64,000 nucleotides of DNA from Saezia sanguinis (GCF_003991585.1 NZ_PQSP01000001.1:744001-808000), one strand, 5' to 3'; counted from the stretch's first letter, positions 38,352 to 47,683 are shown. Numbers and translations are program-made. Notes: generated by a model not told the origin, from the sequence alone.

Positions 38352-39897
38352 TCAGCGGTTGTAAATGGTTCCGATCAAAGATGAATCGGTGCATGTGCAA
38401 GTCGGGTTCCCCGACCCGGTCCAGCGGATGCGTAGAACGTAGGTGCTGGTCCCGACGGGCGGGTAATCCATGTGTGTGAACGTGCCGGCAAGGACGCGTA
38501 TCGAATCTCCTACAGCAGCACCGCCCAGACTTATTGTTTCGATCACCACACTGTTCCTCACGATGTCCAGATAAGCCGACATGGCGCTGCTGCCGCCACT
38601 GATCGTAAAAGACAGACCAACCTGCAACATCAGCCTGGCTCCTGACAAGCTGTTATAGATATCGGTTTGCGAGCGGAATATCGCACTGGTAGACCCGCTG
38701 GAGGTGGTGCCGTCTTTGGATGCCACCGATGTGGTCACCGCATTGCCCCGGATCTGCAGCGTGCCGATCACATCAATGGCGTTAATGGTCATGGTGCCAT
38801 TGGCTGTGAGCGTCATGGCACCACCGCCAAAGTTAATGGCCTGCTGGCTTCCGCTGGCGTTCAGGTCGATAAAGTTGCCGTTCGTTGCACTCTGTAACTT
38901 GCCTGATACCAGAATGCCCGCATTGTCCGTCAGTTCTGACAGGGCATTGACTTTGATATGCTGCGCGGTCAGTTGGCCGATGATCGCGTCATTGATAAAT
39001 ACCTGCCCACCCTGCACCACAAACGGCGTCACGACCTGGCCGCTGGATTCGTCCAGAATCGCCACGCGGGCCGCCGCTAACAGGATCTGGCTGGTAATGA
39101 TGCCTTCGTTGTTCTCGACCCCCACTCCGATACCGGCAAAGTACGGCACCCCATCCAGCGTATACTGAACCTTGATGTTATACATCGCAGCCAGATCGGT
39201 CATGATCTGGTCGACACTGATGGCTGCACCCTCACCTGCTTCGATGCGTTCCAGCAATGCCTGGGCCAGTTGCGACTCGGTGATCTGGTCACGCAGGTAA
39301 TCCAGTATTTCGCTGGCGTCTGTGCTGGCCGTTCCCAGCACACCATTGCCTGCAGGGTAGACCTGCCCGGCCAGGCCGTTTTTATCAACCAGGCGGGCCC
39401 AAAAATAAAGCCGTGCGCCTGCAGACAGCCCGACCAGGGTCTGTGTTCGCTGCGGATAGGGATAATCACCCAGCCGGGTCGCGTCACTGAAGTTGTTGGT
39501 CTGGCTGTACCATATTTCGGTTTTTTCGATGATGTTCGGGCCTTCTGGAAAGCCCCAGTTCAACTCAATCCCGAATACGATCCCTTTGGTTGTCAGGTGG
39601 GTAACCTGTGGCGGCTCGCCGATGGTGCCGTTCAGGGCTGTCAGTACGCTATAGGCCCATACCGAAGCCGACCCGATAGAGTTGAACGCCCTGACCCGTG
39701 CCTCGTAGTCGCCTGCATAGGTGTTTTCGATCTCTGCTGACGTGGTGCCGGTACGCGACATCGCGACCCAGTTGGAATTGTTGCGCCGCCACTGGATCTC
39801 GTACTGTGTGGCGTATTGCGTCACATCCCATTCGATCAGCGCATTTATACGTTCTGCCCCCTGCACGATGGCGCTGCGGTTCGATATCCGTATCCCA
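38352..39897 (-). pseudogene. C-terminal part of tail-tip protein J
   Basis: About 515 codons. Two fibronectin III-like domains (from NALIEWDV), then the J-type domain with LLERIEAGEGAAISVDQI, a coiled region and the C-terminal DUF1983-like beta part. Lambda-type J is above 1000 residues; the whole N-terminal half is missing and the frame continues directly into HNH gene DNA at about 39882-39897. No start codon or ribosome site, so it is a remnant. Confidence 0.82.
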
Positions 39898-40149
39898 AAA
39901 CAGTACTTTATCTCCCCGGTGTGGGATAACATGATCTACCACTACAGCTACTTCGACTATGCCTTTTGCTTGGCACATCACGCACAATGGGTTTTTCTGT
40001 AAATATCCAACACGGTACTTCTGCCAGCGGTAGCCATAGCCTCGCTGTGCTGCAGTCCTCTTATCCCCGCGCCAACTGCCCGGAGTTACTGTTGCCACTA
40101 CACGGGTAGCTAGCATCTTAACCCTCGGCTGTAGTGTCTTTAGTTTCAT
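39882..40149 (-). pseudogene. HNH endonuclease gene, truncated at deletion junction
   Basis: The start ATG (40149) and about 85 codons match phage HNH endonucleases near terminase: RGYGYRWQKYRVGYLQKNPLCVMCQAKG and VVDHVIPHRGD then FWD. After FWDTD the frame runs into J DNA in a wrong frame. The second half with the catalytic NxxxH is lost. Confidence 0.82.
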
Positions 40150-40249
40150 CACTGCGAAAAGCCTTTACAAGCTTTTCGGAACTTATATCGAAAGTAGCAA
40201 TCAAGCGAGGTATCTCGTCTGCATCAATCTGAATTCGCCATATCCCCAA
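40118..40249 (-). CDS. Possible small phage protein before HNH
   Basis: A frame with coding-like composition (IQIDADEIPRLIATFDIS, then SSEKLVKAF) overlaps the HNH start by 32 bp. The only start in frame is TTG at 40249. It could be a decayed gene end. Confidence 0.3.
   Translation of the reverse strand: MGIWRIQIDADEIPRLIATFDISSEKLVKAFRSDETKDTTAEG
40156..40178. repeat. Hairpin GAAAAGC/GCTTTTC
   Basis: 7-bp perfect inverted repeat just before the HNH gene start; role unclear. Confidence 0.35.
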
Positions 40250-40279
40250 AGCAACTTCGCAGTTCCGGTAAATCTTACT

Positions 40280-40915
40280 TCAATCCCATGATTGGGAATA
40301 TTCATGATGGCAAAAAAGATCGGGCAATCCGGATACTTGCTTGAAGCGCAAAACCTCATCCTCATCCATTCCCAACTCTCTGGCTACATCAACTTCATCC
40401 CATCCCGCCTGAAGCAACGTAACAACAATATCTGTCATTTTTTGAACGCCATGCACTCCTCGCGCACGATTATGTCGTATGGTTGCAGCAATTCGATCTG
40501 CAGAGTTTCCACGCTCTGCCCGGATAGAAACAACCGGTAAGTAGCCATGCAACCGCTGCCGGATACGCCCTGCCTTCTTGCCAACACGTAATCGGTGAAA
40601 ACCATCTACAACCAAGTAGCTGTCATCGTTCTGAGGATGTGCAACAATTGGTTGGGTAAAACCATCCGCATCAATAGACAAAGCCAGTAGTCTCATTTCC
40701 GGTGGTGCAACAGTGTTAGGGTTATAGTCATTGCCTTGTACTTGTTTTTCAGGTATCCACTGCACACAATCAACTGGCTCATCTGCAAATGGACTGAACT
40801 GGTGTAAACACTGGCGTAGCTGATTGATGGCATCTACCCGTTTAGATAGAGGCAATGTTTCAAGCTCACAAAACAGAGCTCGAGCACGTTCCAGCAAATT
40901 TGTTACTTGTGACAT
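40280..40915 (-). CDS. ParB-like nuclease domain protein (IbrB-like)
   Basis: 211 residues, AAGGAA site. ParB N-terminal fold at about 45-130: DYNPNTVAPPEMRLLALSI, then VVDGFHRLRVG replacing the GERR box, and RHNRARG; a HTH-like helix set follows (VDVARELGMDEDEVLRF). This is the IbrB type found beside PAPS-reductase-like IbrA. Its start overlaps the GNAT gene by 50 bp. The three genes form one operon. Proposed roles for such pairs are nucleic-acid modification or regulation; none is proven here. Confidence 0.78.
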   Translation of the reverse strand: MSQVTNLLERARALFCELETLPLSKRVDAINQLRQCLHQFSPFADEPVDCVQWIPEKQVQGNDYNPNTVAPPEMRLLALSIDADGFTQPIVAHPQNDDSYLVVDGFHRLRVGKKAGRIRQRLHGYLPVVSIRAERGNSADRIAATIRHNRARGVHGVQKMTDIVVTLLQAGWDEVDVARELGMDEDEVLRFKQVSGLPDLFCHHEYSQSWD

Positions 40916-41351
40916 GCACGTTCCTTATCATGGTAACCCAGGCTCCTCGAATACTCTGCACATGGAATCCATACCGGGCTAAATATTTCACACTTGACTG
41001 TGGCTGACGCGTTATACAGTCCAACTGATGTTGATCAACATAAGTTAATGCATGCTGAAGTAACGCCCGAAACAAGCCGTTCCCACGTGCTTCAGTACGC
41101 AGATAGCCGTGACGCAGTCGAACAACATCAAACTGCTGCTCTAGGCTGATGAAACCAAGCACCCGTGTATCACCCTTTCTCCGTACAATAAACCAACGAT
41201 AAAGGTCATTGTCACTCAGCGGATAACCTCCACACTCACGGCGTACTGTAGCACTCGCAAAAAATTTCCCCATACAGGAAAAAAAGGCTGCCTCATCATG
41301 AATTGAGCGCCATTGGAGAAACTCACAATCTTGTGGATGTATCTTGGTCAT
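40866..41351 (-). CDS. GNAT acetyltransferase of the PAPS-reductase/ParB operon
   Basis: 161 residues from ATG 41351, whose A is the last base of the upstream stop (TAATG). GNAT fold: LGFISLEQQFDVVRLRHGYLRTEARGNGLFRALL with the acyl-CoA loop at ARGNGL. Coupling to both neighbours means it acts in the same process. Its acceptor is unknown; a small molecule or an amine on a modified base are possibilities. Confidence 0.72.
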   Translation of the reverse strand: MTKIHPQDCEFLQWRSIHDEAAFFSCMGKFFASATVRRECGGYPLSDNDLYRWFIVRRKGDTRVLGFISLEQQFDVVRLRHGYLRTEARGNGLFRALLQHALTYVDQHQLDCITRQPQSSVKYLARYGFHVQSIRGAWVTMIRNVHVTSNKFAGTCSSSVL

Positions 41352-42571
41352 TATTTTCTCTTGGTCAGATCCAGTACATCCAGGTCGCGCCGGGCAAAAC
41401 CAAAAGACAGTGAGCGGGCCATATCTTGTTTCAGCAAAGACAACCCTACACGACGCCAAGATGGTTGCTTTTTTCGGTTCTCCAACGCCGGCTCCCCAGC
41501 ATCAGGCCAAGTTTGCAGCGGATAATCGTGTTGCTCCCACCAGCGGATAAAACGCACAATGCGGCGTTGGTAGATTTTGCGTACAGGAGATGGCATGCTC
41601 TGCAGCAAAAATTGGCTATATTGCCGCCATGTGTTAAATGTAGGTGGCAAACCCAGTCCCCCATGATAGCCTAAGAAACGCTGTCTGCAGTAACGTGCAG
41701 CATAATTTGCACCCCTCACACGCTGAACAACCTTGAACCATGTTTGAGGCTCCAACTTGTGAAACAAATCCAAACCTTTGCGCTGATCATCTCCATAGGG
41801 CTGACAAATGCGCATCTGCGAAAACGGTACGCCCGCTTTATACATATCATCGTAAAGCCGGTTGTAGGCATAACCATGCTCAGCAACACAATGCCACAAA
41901 TCCCCAAAGCGCCAGTCATATATTGGGAAAAAGGTAACTGCCTGGCTATCGTGCCGATCCCGAGCACTCCAAATAATCGGTTTAGATGATCCAGGAGGTG
42001 TCCATGCACATTTTTTGATTCGTGCACGGCGCTTTACAGCCAGGTAACGATTGAGTGATTCATCTGAACGGATGCCAACCAAAAATGCCGTAGGTTCGTC
42101 CTGAGCCAACCAAGCATTGAATTCGGGAACAAACTCTTCGAACTCCATGCGATAACGATAAAAAGGGAAAAAATCTGGATCACTAATTACGGAAGGGTGT
42201 TGAGGCTTTGGCCTGATCCATTGTGCGTCAAGTCCTGGCTCCCAAGCGCACCAGTATGGTTGTTGCAAACTAGATGCATTGCGAAGATTGAGAGGCAAGC
42301 ACACCCACCAGGGATGCACGTCACTGCGATCAAATACCTCAGTGACATGTTCAATTGTCGCCTGATATTGCCCCTCCAGATCAATAAATAACGCGTGTAC
42401 AACACCATGTCCCATTTCTTTGGCAACATCTAGCGCCAGATGCAATAGAACTGAACTGTCCTTACCACCAGAGAAAGCTACACAAACACGCTTGAAGTGC
42501 TGAAATACCAATCGTAGACGCGCTTGGGTTGCGTCATAAACATTAATATCATGATAGAGCTTACCCGTCAT
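41351..42571 (-). CDS. PAPS reductase-family ATP pyrophosphatase (IbrA-like, DUF3440)
   Basis: 406 residues from ATG 42571 with an AGAGG site. The N-terminal PP-loop is SGGKDSS (Ser34-Ser40); the VRIRSDES-like VGIRSDESLNRY and the long C-terminal DUF3440-type region (IYDWRFGDLWHCV, GVPFSQMRICQPYGDD) match IbrA. It would activate a carbonyl or phosphate by adenylation, as in DndC and tRNA thiolases. First gene of the three-gene operon. Confidence 0.82.
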   Translation of the reverse strand: MTGKLYHDINVYDATQARLRLVFQHFKRVCVAFSGGKDSSVLLHLALDVAKEMGHGVVHALFIDLEGQYQATIEHVTEVFDRSDVHPWWVCLPLNLRNASSLQQPYWCAWEPGLDAQWIRPKPQHPSVISDPDFFPFYRYRMEFEEFVPEFNAWLAQDEPTAFLVGIRSDESLNRYLAVKRRARIKKCAWTPPGSSKPIIWSARDRHDSQAVTFFPIYDWRFGDLWHCVAEHGYAYNRLYDDMYKAGVPFSQMRICQPYGDDQRKGLDLFHKLEPQTWFKVVQRVRGANYAARYCRQRFLGYHGGLGLPPTFNTWRQYSQFLLQSMPSPVRKIYQRRIVRFIRWWEQHDYPLQTWPDAGEPALENRKKQPSWRRVGLSLLKQDMARSLSFGFARRDLDVLDLTKRK

Positions 42572-42954
42572 GATCAAAGCCTCTAAATCTCTTAATAAGA
42601 AAGGCTTACACCATAAACAAGAACACTTAATCTGCTTTGGGGCTTATCAAGTGCATTTTTTTTCAACCAACGTCTCAATTTTCCTGCCTGGAAAACAAAG
42701 AATACCATGCGTTTCTCCGTCGTAACAACTATTAAATATGAAAGCGAACTTGTCACTTCAAATTAGTCTTTTTGATCAGCAGTTACTACACAACAATACC
42801 GCTGGCACCCAGCATGCCTTCTTCTATAGCAGGAGAAGATATAAGATACATCCCGTCTTTTCCATGCTCAGCTTGATATGACATGATTAAATGTTATCAT
42901 ACATTTTAATACAAAACATATTTGTAAATAATTCTATTTTACAAAAATAAACCT
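42572..42954. other. AT-rich gap upstream of the modification-like operon
   Basis: 383 bp. A 32-codon frame on the minus strand (42786-42884: SYQAEHGKDGMYLISSPAI, GASGIVV) is coding-like but lacks a ribosome binding site. Otherwise no gene seen; the operon promoter should be here. Confidence 0.3.
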
Positions 42955-43575
42955 TCATTTTGCCATCTCAAATACTTCACGTATTGCTTCCTGCATTGCC
43001 AGCTGCAGATGCTGGCTTACTGTCTTCTGCGCCACATCGTAGAAGCCTAACTCCTGCTTTACTGGTAGTGCATCACCAAACCGGATTAACAGTTTCAGTT
43101 GGCTGGTCTGCTTCCTGGATACGGTTCTGCGCCTTCTGGCTGTTGCCTTGCGTTGCCAGATACCTCGTACATCACCACGCGATGTCTTTACTGTCCCCAC
43201 AAACACATTAGGCTTGGCTGTCAGTGTCGATGTCTTGTTGCGTGCCAGGTTGCCATACTTATTGAGCGCTACACCCTTGGGGTTGAGCAATGCATTGCCA
43301 CTGAGTTTGCGAATGCCACCATTCTCATACGGATCCAGATAACTTGCCGCTATGCTCTGTATAAAGACCTTCGCTCTCAGGTCATCACGTCTGGCACCGA
43401 ATGATTTCACTGAATTGACAGTAAACGGTGTTGGATTATCGAAGGTGCTTTCGATGTTGGCCTGCTCATCTGCCTGCATCTGACGGGCTACTTTAGTCAG
43501 TGCCCGCGCCTGAGCATATTTGACCTGCTTGGAAAAGCTTTTCAGCTTTGATTGCAGATCATTCAATGTACTCAT
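42955..43575 (-). CDS. Phage minor tail protein (gpZ/HK97 gp10-like)
   Basis: 206 residues. Pattern of the minor tail protein Z group: KVARQMQADEQANIESTFDNPTPFTVNS, basic middle, and ends with helical AMQEAIREVF. The only intact structural gene left beside the tail fibre. Confidence 0.65.
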   Translation of the reverse strand: MSTLNDLQSKLKSFSKQVKYAQARALTKVARQMQADEQANIESTFDNPTPFTVNSVKSFGARRDDLRAKVFIQSIAASYLDPYENGGIRKLSGNALLNPKGVALNKYGNLARNKTSTLTAKPNVFVGTVKTSRGDVRGIWQRKATARRRRTVSRKQTSQLKLLIRFGDALPVKQELGFYDVAQKTVSQHLQLAMQEAIREVFEMAK

Positions 43576-43624
43576 CGCTTGGTCTAACTATTGGTTTTTT
43601 GTCTCTTTTCACACGCCAAAAACA

Positions 43625-43676
43625 TAACCCTAGAGTTATAATTATTTTGCAAACAAATAACTCCAGAGTTATAATT
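43625..43676 (+). promoter_or_regulatory. Palindromic operators of the HicB-like gene
   Basis: ATAACTCCAGAGTTAT (43657-43672) is a perfect 7+2+7 inverted repeat; ATAACCCTAGAGTTAT 33 bp before it differs by one position. Each ends in a TATAAT box. This is the layout of an autoregulated antitoxin promoter. Confidence 0.68.
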
Positions 43677-43709
43677 CTCTCATGTTAAACAAAATAGGAG
43701 ATTTAAACT

Positions 43710-44393
43710 ATGAAATATCCAATTGTTATTGAATGGGGTGATGACGCAACTGCACATGGCATTCACATTCCTGATTTAAATGCTTCAACTAGCGGTGATA
43801 CGATTGAAAAAGCATTTGAAGCAGCAATTGAGGCAGCTGACCTTGAACTTCAAAATATTGCTAGCCAAGGTAAAAACATCCCCACTCCTTCTCCCATAGA
43901 AACCTTACGATTCAAAAAAGAGTTCAGAGATATGGGATGGGGATTCATTGATGTCGATATCACTCCTTTTCAAGGGAAAACTGAAAAAATCAATGTCACA
44001 ATACCTCAACGGATTATTGCAGCCATTGACAACTATGTCAGTCGCTTCAACTTGAAGAGTAGATCCAGTTTTTTGTCTGAGGCAGCGCTTGAAAAAATCA
44101 AATCTCCGAGTCTCAGCAGTTCCATCAAAGTAATTCAAATTAACAAAAAAACACGTCGAGTTGTCTTTGGTCCTGCACTAAAGTATTTCGATTTGGACTA
44201 TAGTCTGCCATTCTCAAAACTTAGACCTTTACTTGAAGTCGCAATTTCTTCTGCCATTGAACTTGATCCTCAATTTTCTCACCTTGCTGACAAAGACGTA
44301 CGTGTCCATGAAGGAAGCCACCATTTGGATATCATTGAAGATGGTGTCGGCTCACTTGAACTTTTAATCATTACAGATGAAGAGTCTTATTAA
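43710..44393 (+). CDS. HicB-like antitoxin with C-terminal extension, no HicA nearby
   Basis: 227 residues, TAGGAG site. Residues 1-70 are a degraded RNase-H-like HicB domain (YPIVIEWGDDATAHGIHIPDL); residues about 90-130 are a ribbon-helix-helix (KINVTIPQRIIAAIDNYVSRF). The 95 residues after it have no family I know. Standard HicB is near 130 residues. No HicA gene is seen on either side, so the protein is an orphan regulator, probably binding the palindromes upstream. Confidence 0.72.
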   Translation: MKYPIVIEWGDDATAHGIHIPDLNASTSGDTIEKAFEAAIEAADLELQNIASQGKNIPTPSPIETLRFKKEFRDMGWGFIDVDITPFQGKTEKINVTIPQRIIAAIDNYVSRFNLKSRSSFLSEAALEKIKSPSLSSSIKVIQINKKTRRVVFGPALKYFDLDYSLPFSKLRPLLEVAISSAIELDPQFSHLADKDVRVHEGSHHLDIIEDGVGSLELLIITDEESY

Positions 44394-44432
44394 CAAAAAG
44401 CCCCACGGTTCGTCTATTGGCCTACTTGGTGG
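44394..44432 (-). other. Hairpin with long loop after the HicB-like gene
   Basis: CCCCAC and GTGGGG flank a 24-nt loop, with a T-run on the minus strand. Weak terminator candidate. Confidence 0.35.
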
Positions 44433-44445
44433 GGGTTGCGGCGTT

Positions 44446-44490
44446 CCTATAGAATAAAGGTGTCCAATCTTTCCTATAGGAGATTTATTA
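44446..44490 (+). repeat. Shared leader repeat, copy 1
   Basis: A stretch from TATAGAATAAAGG to the start codon recurs at 51060-51101 with about five changes in 42 bases. It covers a possible -10 box (TATAGA), leader and ribosome binding site. Unrelated proteins follow. Confidence 0.7.
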
Positions 44491-44802
44491 ATGGCGCTAT
44501 ACCAACTTACGCTGTTTTATCCAAATCTTCGCTCTCAAGCTGTAAATGTGCGAAAAATCCGGGCCGTTGTAGAGGAATGCGCTGGTCACAATTGGCGCGT
44601 CCTGTCAGCTGGCGAACAAGTCTGTGCAATCGTTTTTGTGACCGAAACACCAAAAGATCAACTTCGTAAACTCCTGGTTGGATTTGAAGGAAGTGAACAA
44701 TTTCAATTTCTCCTAATAGAAGTCGCTGACCCCATACAAGGATTCTTGTCCAAAGATACTTGGAAATGGATACAAAGCCACCTGGGGGACAAGAAAGCAT
44801 AA
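44491..44802 (+). CDS. Hypothetical protein, 103 residues (prophage cargo)
   Basis: AGGAG site; small soluble alpha/beta protein (LYQLTLFYPNLRSQAVN, FQFLLIEVADPIQG). No family recognised. Preceded by the shared leader repeat. Confidence 0.6.
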   Translation: MALYQLTLFYPNLRSQAVNVRKIRAVVEECAGHNWRVLSAGEQVCAIVFVTETPKDQLRKLLVGFEGSEQFQFLLIEVADPIQGFLSKDTWKWIQSHLGDKKA

Positions 44803-44859
44803 GTTTTTCAAACACCGTGAAACTCTCTTCCCCAACAAAAAATTCCCCAAAGGAATAAT

Positions 44860-45207
44860 ATGAACGACTCAAATTCACAAAAAAAGAAAGCTTTCTCAAT
44901 TTTTGTCTATTTTAAAAAAGGAAACATAAACGATGATGGCCTGGAAAAATTATTAGAAGCTATTTATGAAGTCATAGCAAATGACAAAATGGGGAATGTC
45001 GGATATAAAGACTGTGAGTATGAATTCGATAATCAAAAATCTCCTGCTTGGGAGTTTTCTTTTGAAAAGACAATACCTGCTCCTACTCCTCCAAACACAA
45101 GATGCCGTGAATATAGGCGCAGGATAGCAGCCTGTTTTAGTAAGAAAGCAGGCACCAATATTAACGAAAAGTCTATTAATGTGGTTTGCTCTGAATCACG
45201 CGCTTAA
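44860..45207 (+). CDS. Hypothetical protein, 115 residues (prophage cargo)
   Basis: AAAGGAATA site. N-terminal alpha/beta part (AFSIFVYFKKGNINDDGLEKLL) and a basic, Cys-containing tail. No family recognised. Confidence 0.55.
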   Translation: MNDSNSQKKKAFSIFVYFKKGNINDDGLEKLLEAIYEVIANDKMGNVGYKDCEYEFDNQKSPAWEFSFEKTIPAPTPPNTRCREYRRRIAACFSKKAGTNINEKSINVVCSESRA

Positions 45208-45241
45208 TTATCAGAATACTTTCAATCTACCCCACAACAAA

Positions 45242-45275
45242 AAAGCCACCGCTGGTGGGTGGCTTTACTTTTTCT
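45242..45275. terminator. Bidirectional terminator
   Basis: AAAGCCACC, 7-nt loop, GGTGGCTTT, then ACTTTTTC, between convergent genes. Confidence 0.78.
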
Positions 45276-45330
45276 CTATACGCAATTCGTCCCGAGAATA
45301 GATAAATATTACCTCATGTGTTACCAAAAG

Positions 45331-45933
45331 TCAAGAAATTTCTGCTTGTTCAGTTATTTCGTTGTTTAGTATCACAGAGAGCTTCTTCAGCGCCTCCATT
45401 TCCAAACTGGCTGAGTATTTGCCAATGATCTGCTTTGTTATCGTCAAATCCCTCAAAGACTTGCTGTACCTGTCAGCAATGTCACGTAACGACGGTGGAG
45501 CGATCTTTCTCCCTTTCTTGTTGTACCTGGTCAAACCATAGAAGTTAGCTGTTAACTCCAGCAGAGCATCCCCTTTAAGCTTCGATACGCTTTCAACATA
45601 AGCAGCCATCCCTTCTATACCATCTGACTTGGTGAATACATTGATCCGGTTGTCATACTGCCCATACCGCGCCCAGATGGCATCTCTTTCTGGTGGGGGA
45701 AGCCTTTCCTCCACCTTTTGCCGGATCAGTGCACATTGGGCAAACCAGTCTTCCTGACGCATTCCTTTGGTGTTGACTACCGGTTCAGGTATCCCCTGGA
45801 AAACGTGCCCGCTGTTCTCCATCAGATGCTGTATGCAGATTTCAGTCTGTCCCTTGGTGCTGGGTATGACGATCTCCATCAAGAATGCAACGTGTACAGC
45901 CTGAACAATGCTTTTAAAGATCGGTTCTGTCAT
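45331..45933 (-). CDS. Phage protein of the early operon, unknown function
   Basis: 200 residues from ATG 45933 with AAGGTGAG site. Helical C-terminal half. Overlaps the Zn-ribbon gene by 4 bp (ATGA). Its place at the head of the leftward transcript toward the late genes would suit an antiterminator, but no family motif supports that. Confidence 0.5.
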   Translation of the reverse strand: MTEPIFKSIVQAVHVAFLMEIVIPSTKGQTEICIQHLMENSGHVFQGIPEPVVNTKGMRQEDWFAQCALIRQKVEERLPPPERDAIWARYGQYDNRINVFTKSDGIEGMAAYVESVSKLKGDALLELTANFYGLTRYNKKGRKIAPPSLRDIADRYSKSLRDLTITKQIIGKYSASLEMEALKKLSVILNNEITEQAEIS

Positions 45934-46439
45934 TGGCTCACCTTTTTCCACAAATGTTTCTGGATTACGTCTTTGAGATGCTCAAGCATCCACTCATGGG
46001 CCTTACCAAGCTGCCGATAGTATTCCTCTGTTTGGTAGGTCTGTTCATCGCTTAATGCCAGTTTTCCAAGCCGATAATGGGCAACCAATACTGAGTACAG
46101 ACCATAATCCTGCTCGCACAGAATCGCAGCATCCCTGTCAACCCGGTCAAAATCTTGGATATCGAATTTCCATACATCCTTAGCCAGCATGCTTCTGTTG
46201 TGCCATGCTTTTAATAACGCCACCAAAATCTTCATCTCCAGCGTTCCAGTTTTTGGTTCGCTACCCTTTTCCTTCAAAACTGCTTTGGGCCTAACTCCAA
46301 CCCATGTTTGGGGAGATGTCAGGCCATTCTTTTGAGGAGCCGCTTTTAATTGCCTTTTTGCACATTGCCTGCAACCACTTCGGAATATCGGGTGGTTTGG
46401 ATTAATTTCTGCCTCTTTGCAGTCCGGGCATTTATCCAT
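45930..46439 (-). CDS. Phage protein with N-terminal zinc ribbon
   Basis: 169 residues, GGAGGTGG site. CPDC...C...CRQC at residues 4-28 is a four-Cys zinc site; the rest is helical (YRQLGKAHEWMLEHLKDV). Divergent from the integrase gene with 79 bp between. Function unknown. Confidence 0.55.
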   Translation of the reverse strand: MDKCPDCKEAEINPNHPIFRSGCRQCAKRQLKAAPQKNGLTSPQTWVGVRPKAVLKEKGSEPKTGTLEMKILVALLKAWHNRSMLAKDVWKFDIQDFDRVDRDAAILCEQDYGLYSVLVAHYRLGKLALSDEQTYQTEEYYRQLGKAHEWMLEHLKDVIQKHLWKKVSQ

Positions 46440-46518
46440 CACACCACCTCCATTGATTTAATCCACTGCAACTGCCAGTCACCTTCATAAAACCGCCAAG
46501 CGTTCCGGGTAGGTAAAC

Positions 46519-47523
46519 ATGAAACTACCGTCTAACGTCTACAAAAAGTTTAACGCATACTATTATGTTCTTGCCCAGGGCAAAAAACGTAAATGGATAA
46601 GGCTATCATCGGTTCGGGATGGTTTGCCAGCTATGTATGCAGCGCTTTCAGAGTTCATGCAAACTGACTCCAGAAACGAAAGCATGAAAAAGCTGATTGA
46701 GGACTGGCAAAAAGAGGTCATGACAAAACACGCCATCAAAACTCAAAAAGATGAAATCCGTATTTCTCAAAATTTGAAGGAAGCATTCATTGAATTTAAT
46801 GCCAGCGAAGTACAGGCCCCTGATGTCATTGAAGCTATCAAGCCATTCAAAGAAAAGCCCCGTACATACAACATGTACAGGGCAATGATGCGCGATTTAA
46901 TGCGCTACGCAATTGAAAAAGGATACCGCACAGACAACCCAGTGGAGCATATTAAAACAATGCCAACACCACCACGCAAACGGTATGTAACGGATTCAGA
47001 AATCAGAAGGATAAAAGTAGCGGCGATGTATGGATTGGACGGACTTAAAACCAGATCGGGACTGATGATCTGCGCCCTGATCGACATGGCGTACCTGACA
47101 GGTCAAAGAATAAGCGACCTGCTGGCACTGGAATGGTCACAAATGACAACAGCAGGCATCATTTTTCAAACCCAAAAGACAGGCGCCAAGGTACTCATTG
47201 AATGGACACCTAAACTCAAAGAATTAGAACAGCGTTTGATTGACTTGAAAAAAGAGAAGAAAACCATTACAAGCAATGTCTTCACAACTCAGGATGGAAA
47301 GCCTTACTCATATTCCGGGGCTTCTACAGCCTGGAAGCGTGCCATCAAACGGGCCGGGATAGGAAATATCCATTTCCACGATCTGAGAGCTAAAGCCCTC
47401 ACAGACAAGGATGAATATGCAGGCATTACGGCTGCACAGAGAATGGGAGGACACACAACCCAACAGCAAACGAGCGAATACATTCGCCAACAGAAACCTG
47501 TAAAAATCTCTGCTACCCGTTAG
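46519..47523 (+). CDS. int: Tyrosine recombinase (prophage integrase)
   Basis: 334 residues. N-terminal arm-binding and SAM-like domains, then a catalytic domain with Arg in TGQRISDLL, HxxR in FHDLRAK, His in GGHTT and the nucleophile Tyr in TSEYIRQ near the C-terminus. Acts on the 3' end of tRNA-Pro, 83 bp past its stop. A near copy of its 3' end lies at the left edge of the element. No excisionase gene was seen, so excision ability is doubtful. Confidence 0.93.
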   Translation: MKLPSNVYKKFNAYYYVLAQGKKRKWIRLSSVRDGLPAMYAALSEFMQTDSRNESMKKLIEDWQKEVMTKHAIKTQKDEIRISQNLKEAFIEFNASEVQAPDVIEAIKPFKEKPRTYNMYRAMMRDLMRYAIEKGYRTDNPVEHIKTMPTPPRKRYVTDSEIRRIKVAAMYGLDGLKTRSGLMICALIDMAYLTGQRISDLLALEWSQMTTAGIIFQTQKTGAKVLIEWTPKLKELEQRLIDLKKEKKTITSNVFTTQDGKPYSYSGASTAWKRAIKRAGIGNIHFHDLRAKALTDKDEYAGITAAQRMGGHTTQQQTSEYIRQQKPVKISATR

Positions 47524-47606
47524 ATGCTTTTATTTTGGTTAGATGATCAAAACACTGCTTCAATGTTTTGAGTAAGAAAATATATGAATATAATCATATA
47601 GTTATG

Positions 47607-47683
47607 TGGTCGGGGTGATACGATTCGAACGTACGACCCACTGCTCCCAAAGCAGTTGCGCTACCAGGCTGCGCTACACCCCG
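47607..47683 (-). tRNA. tRNA-Pro(UGG), prophage target
   Basis: 77 nt with encoded CCA; acceptor stem CGGGGTG/CACCCCG, anticodon TGG. Its 3' 49 bp are repeated at 28098-28146, so the phage restored the tRNA on integration. Confidence 0.95.

Noticed and set aside
45331-45933. Q-type antiterminator
   Set aside because: Position would fit, but no recognisable motif; left as unknown phage protein.
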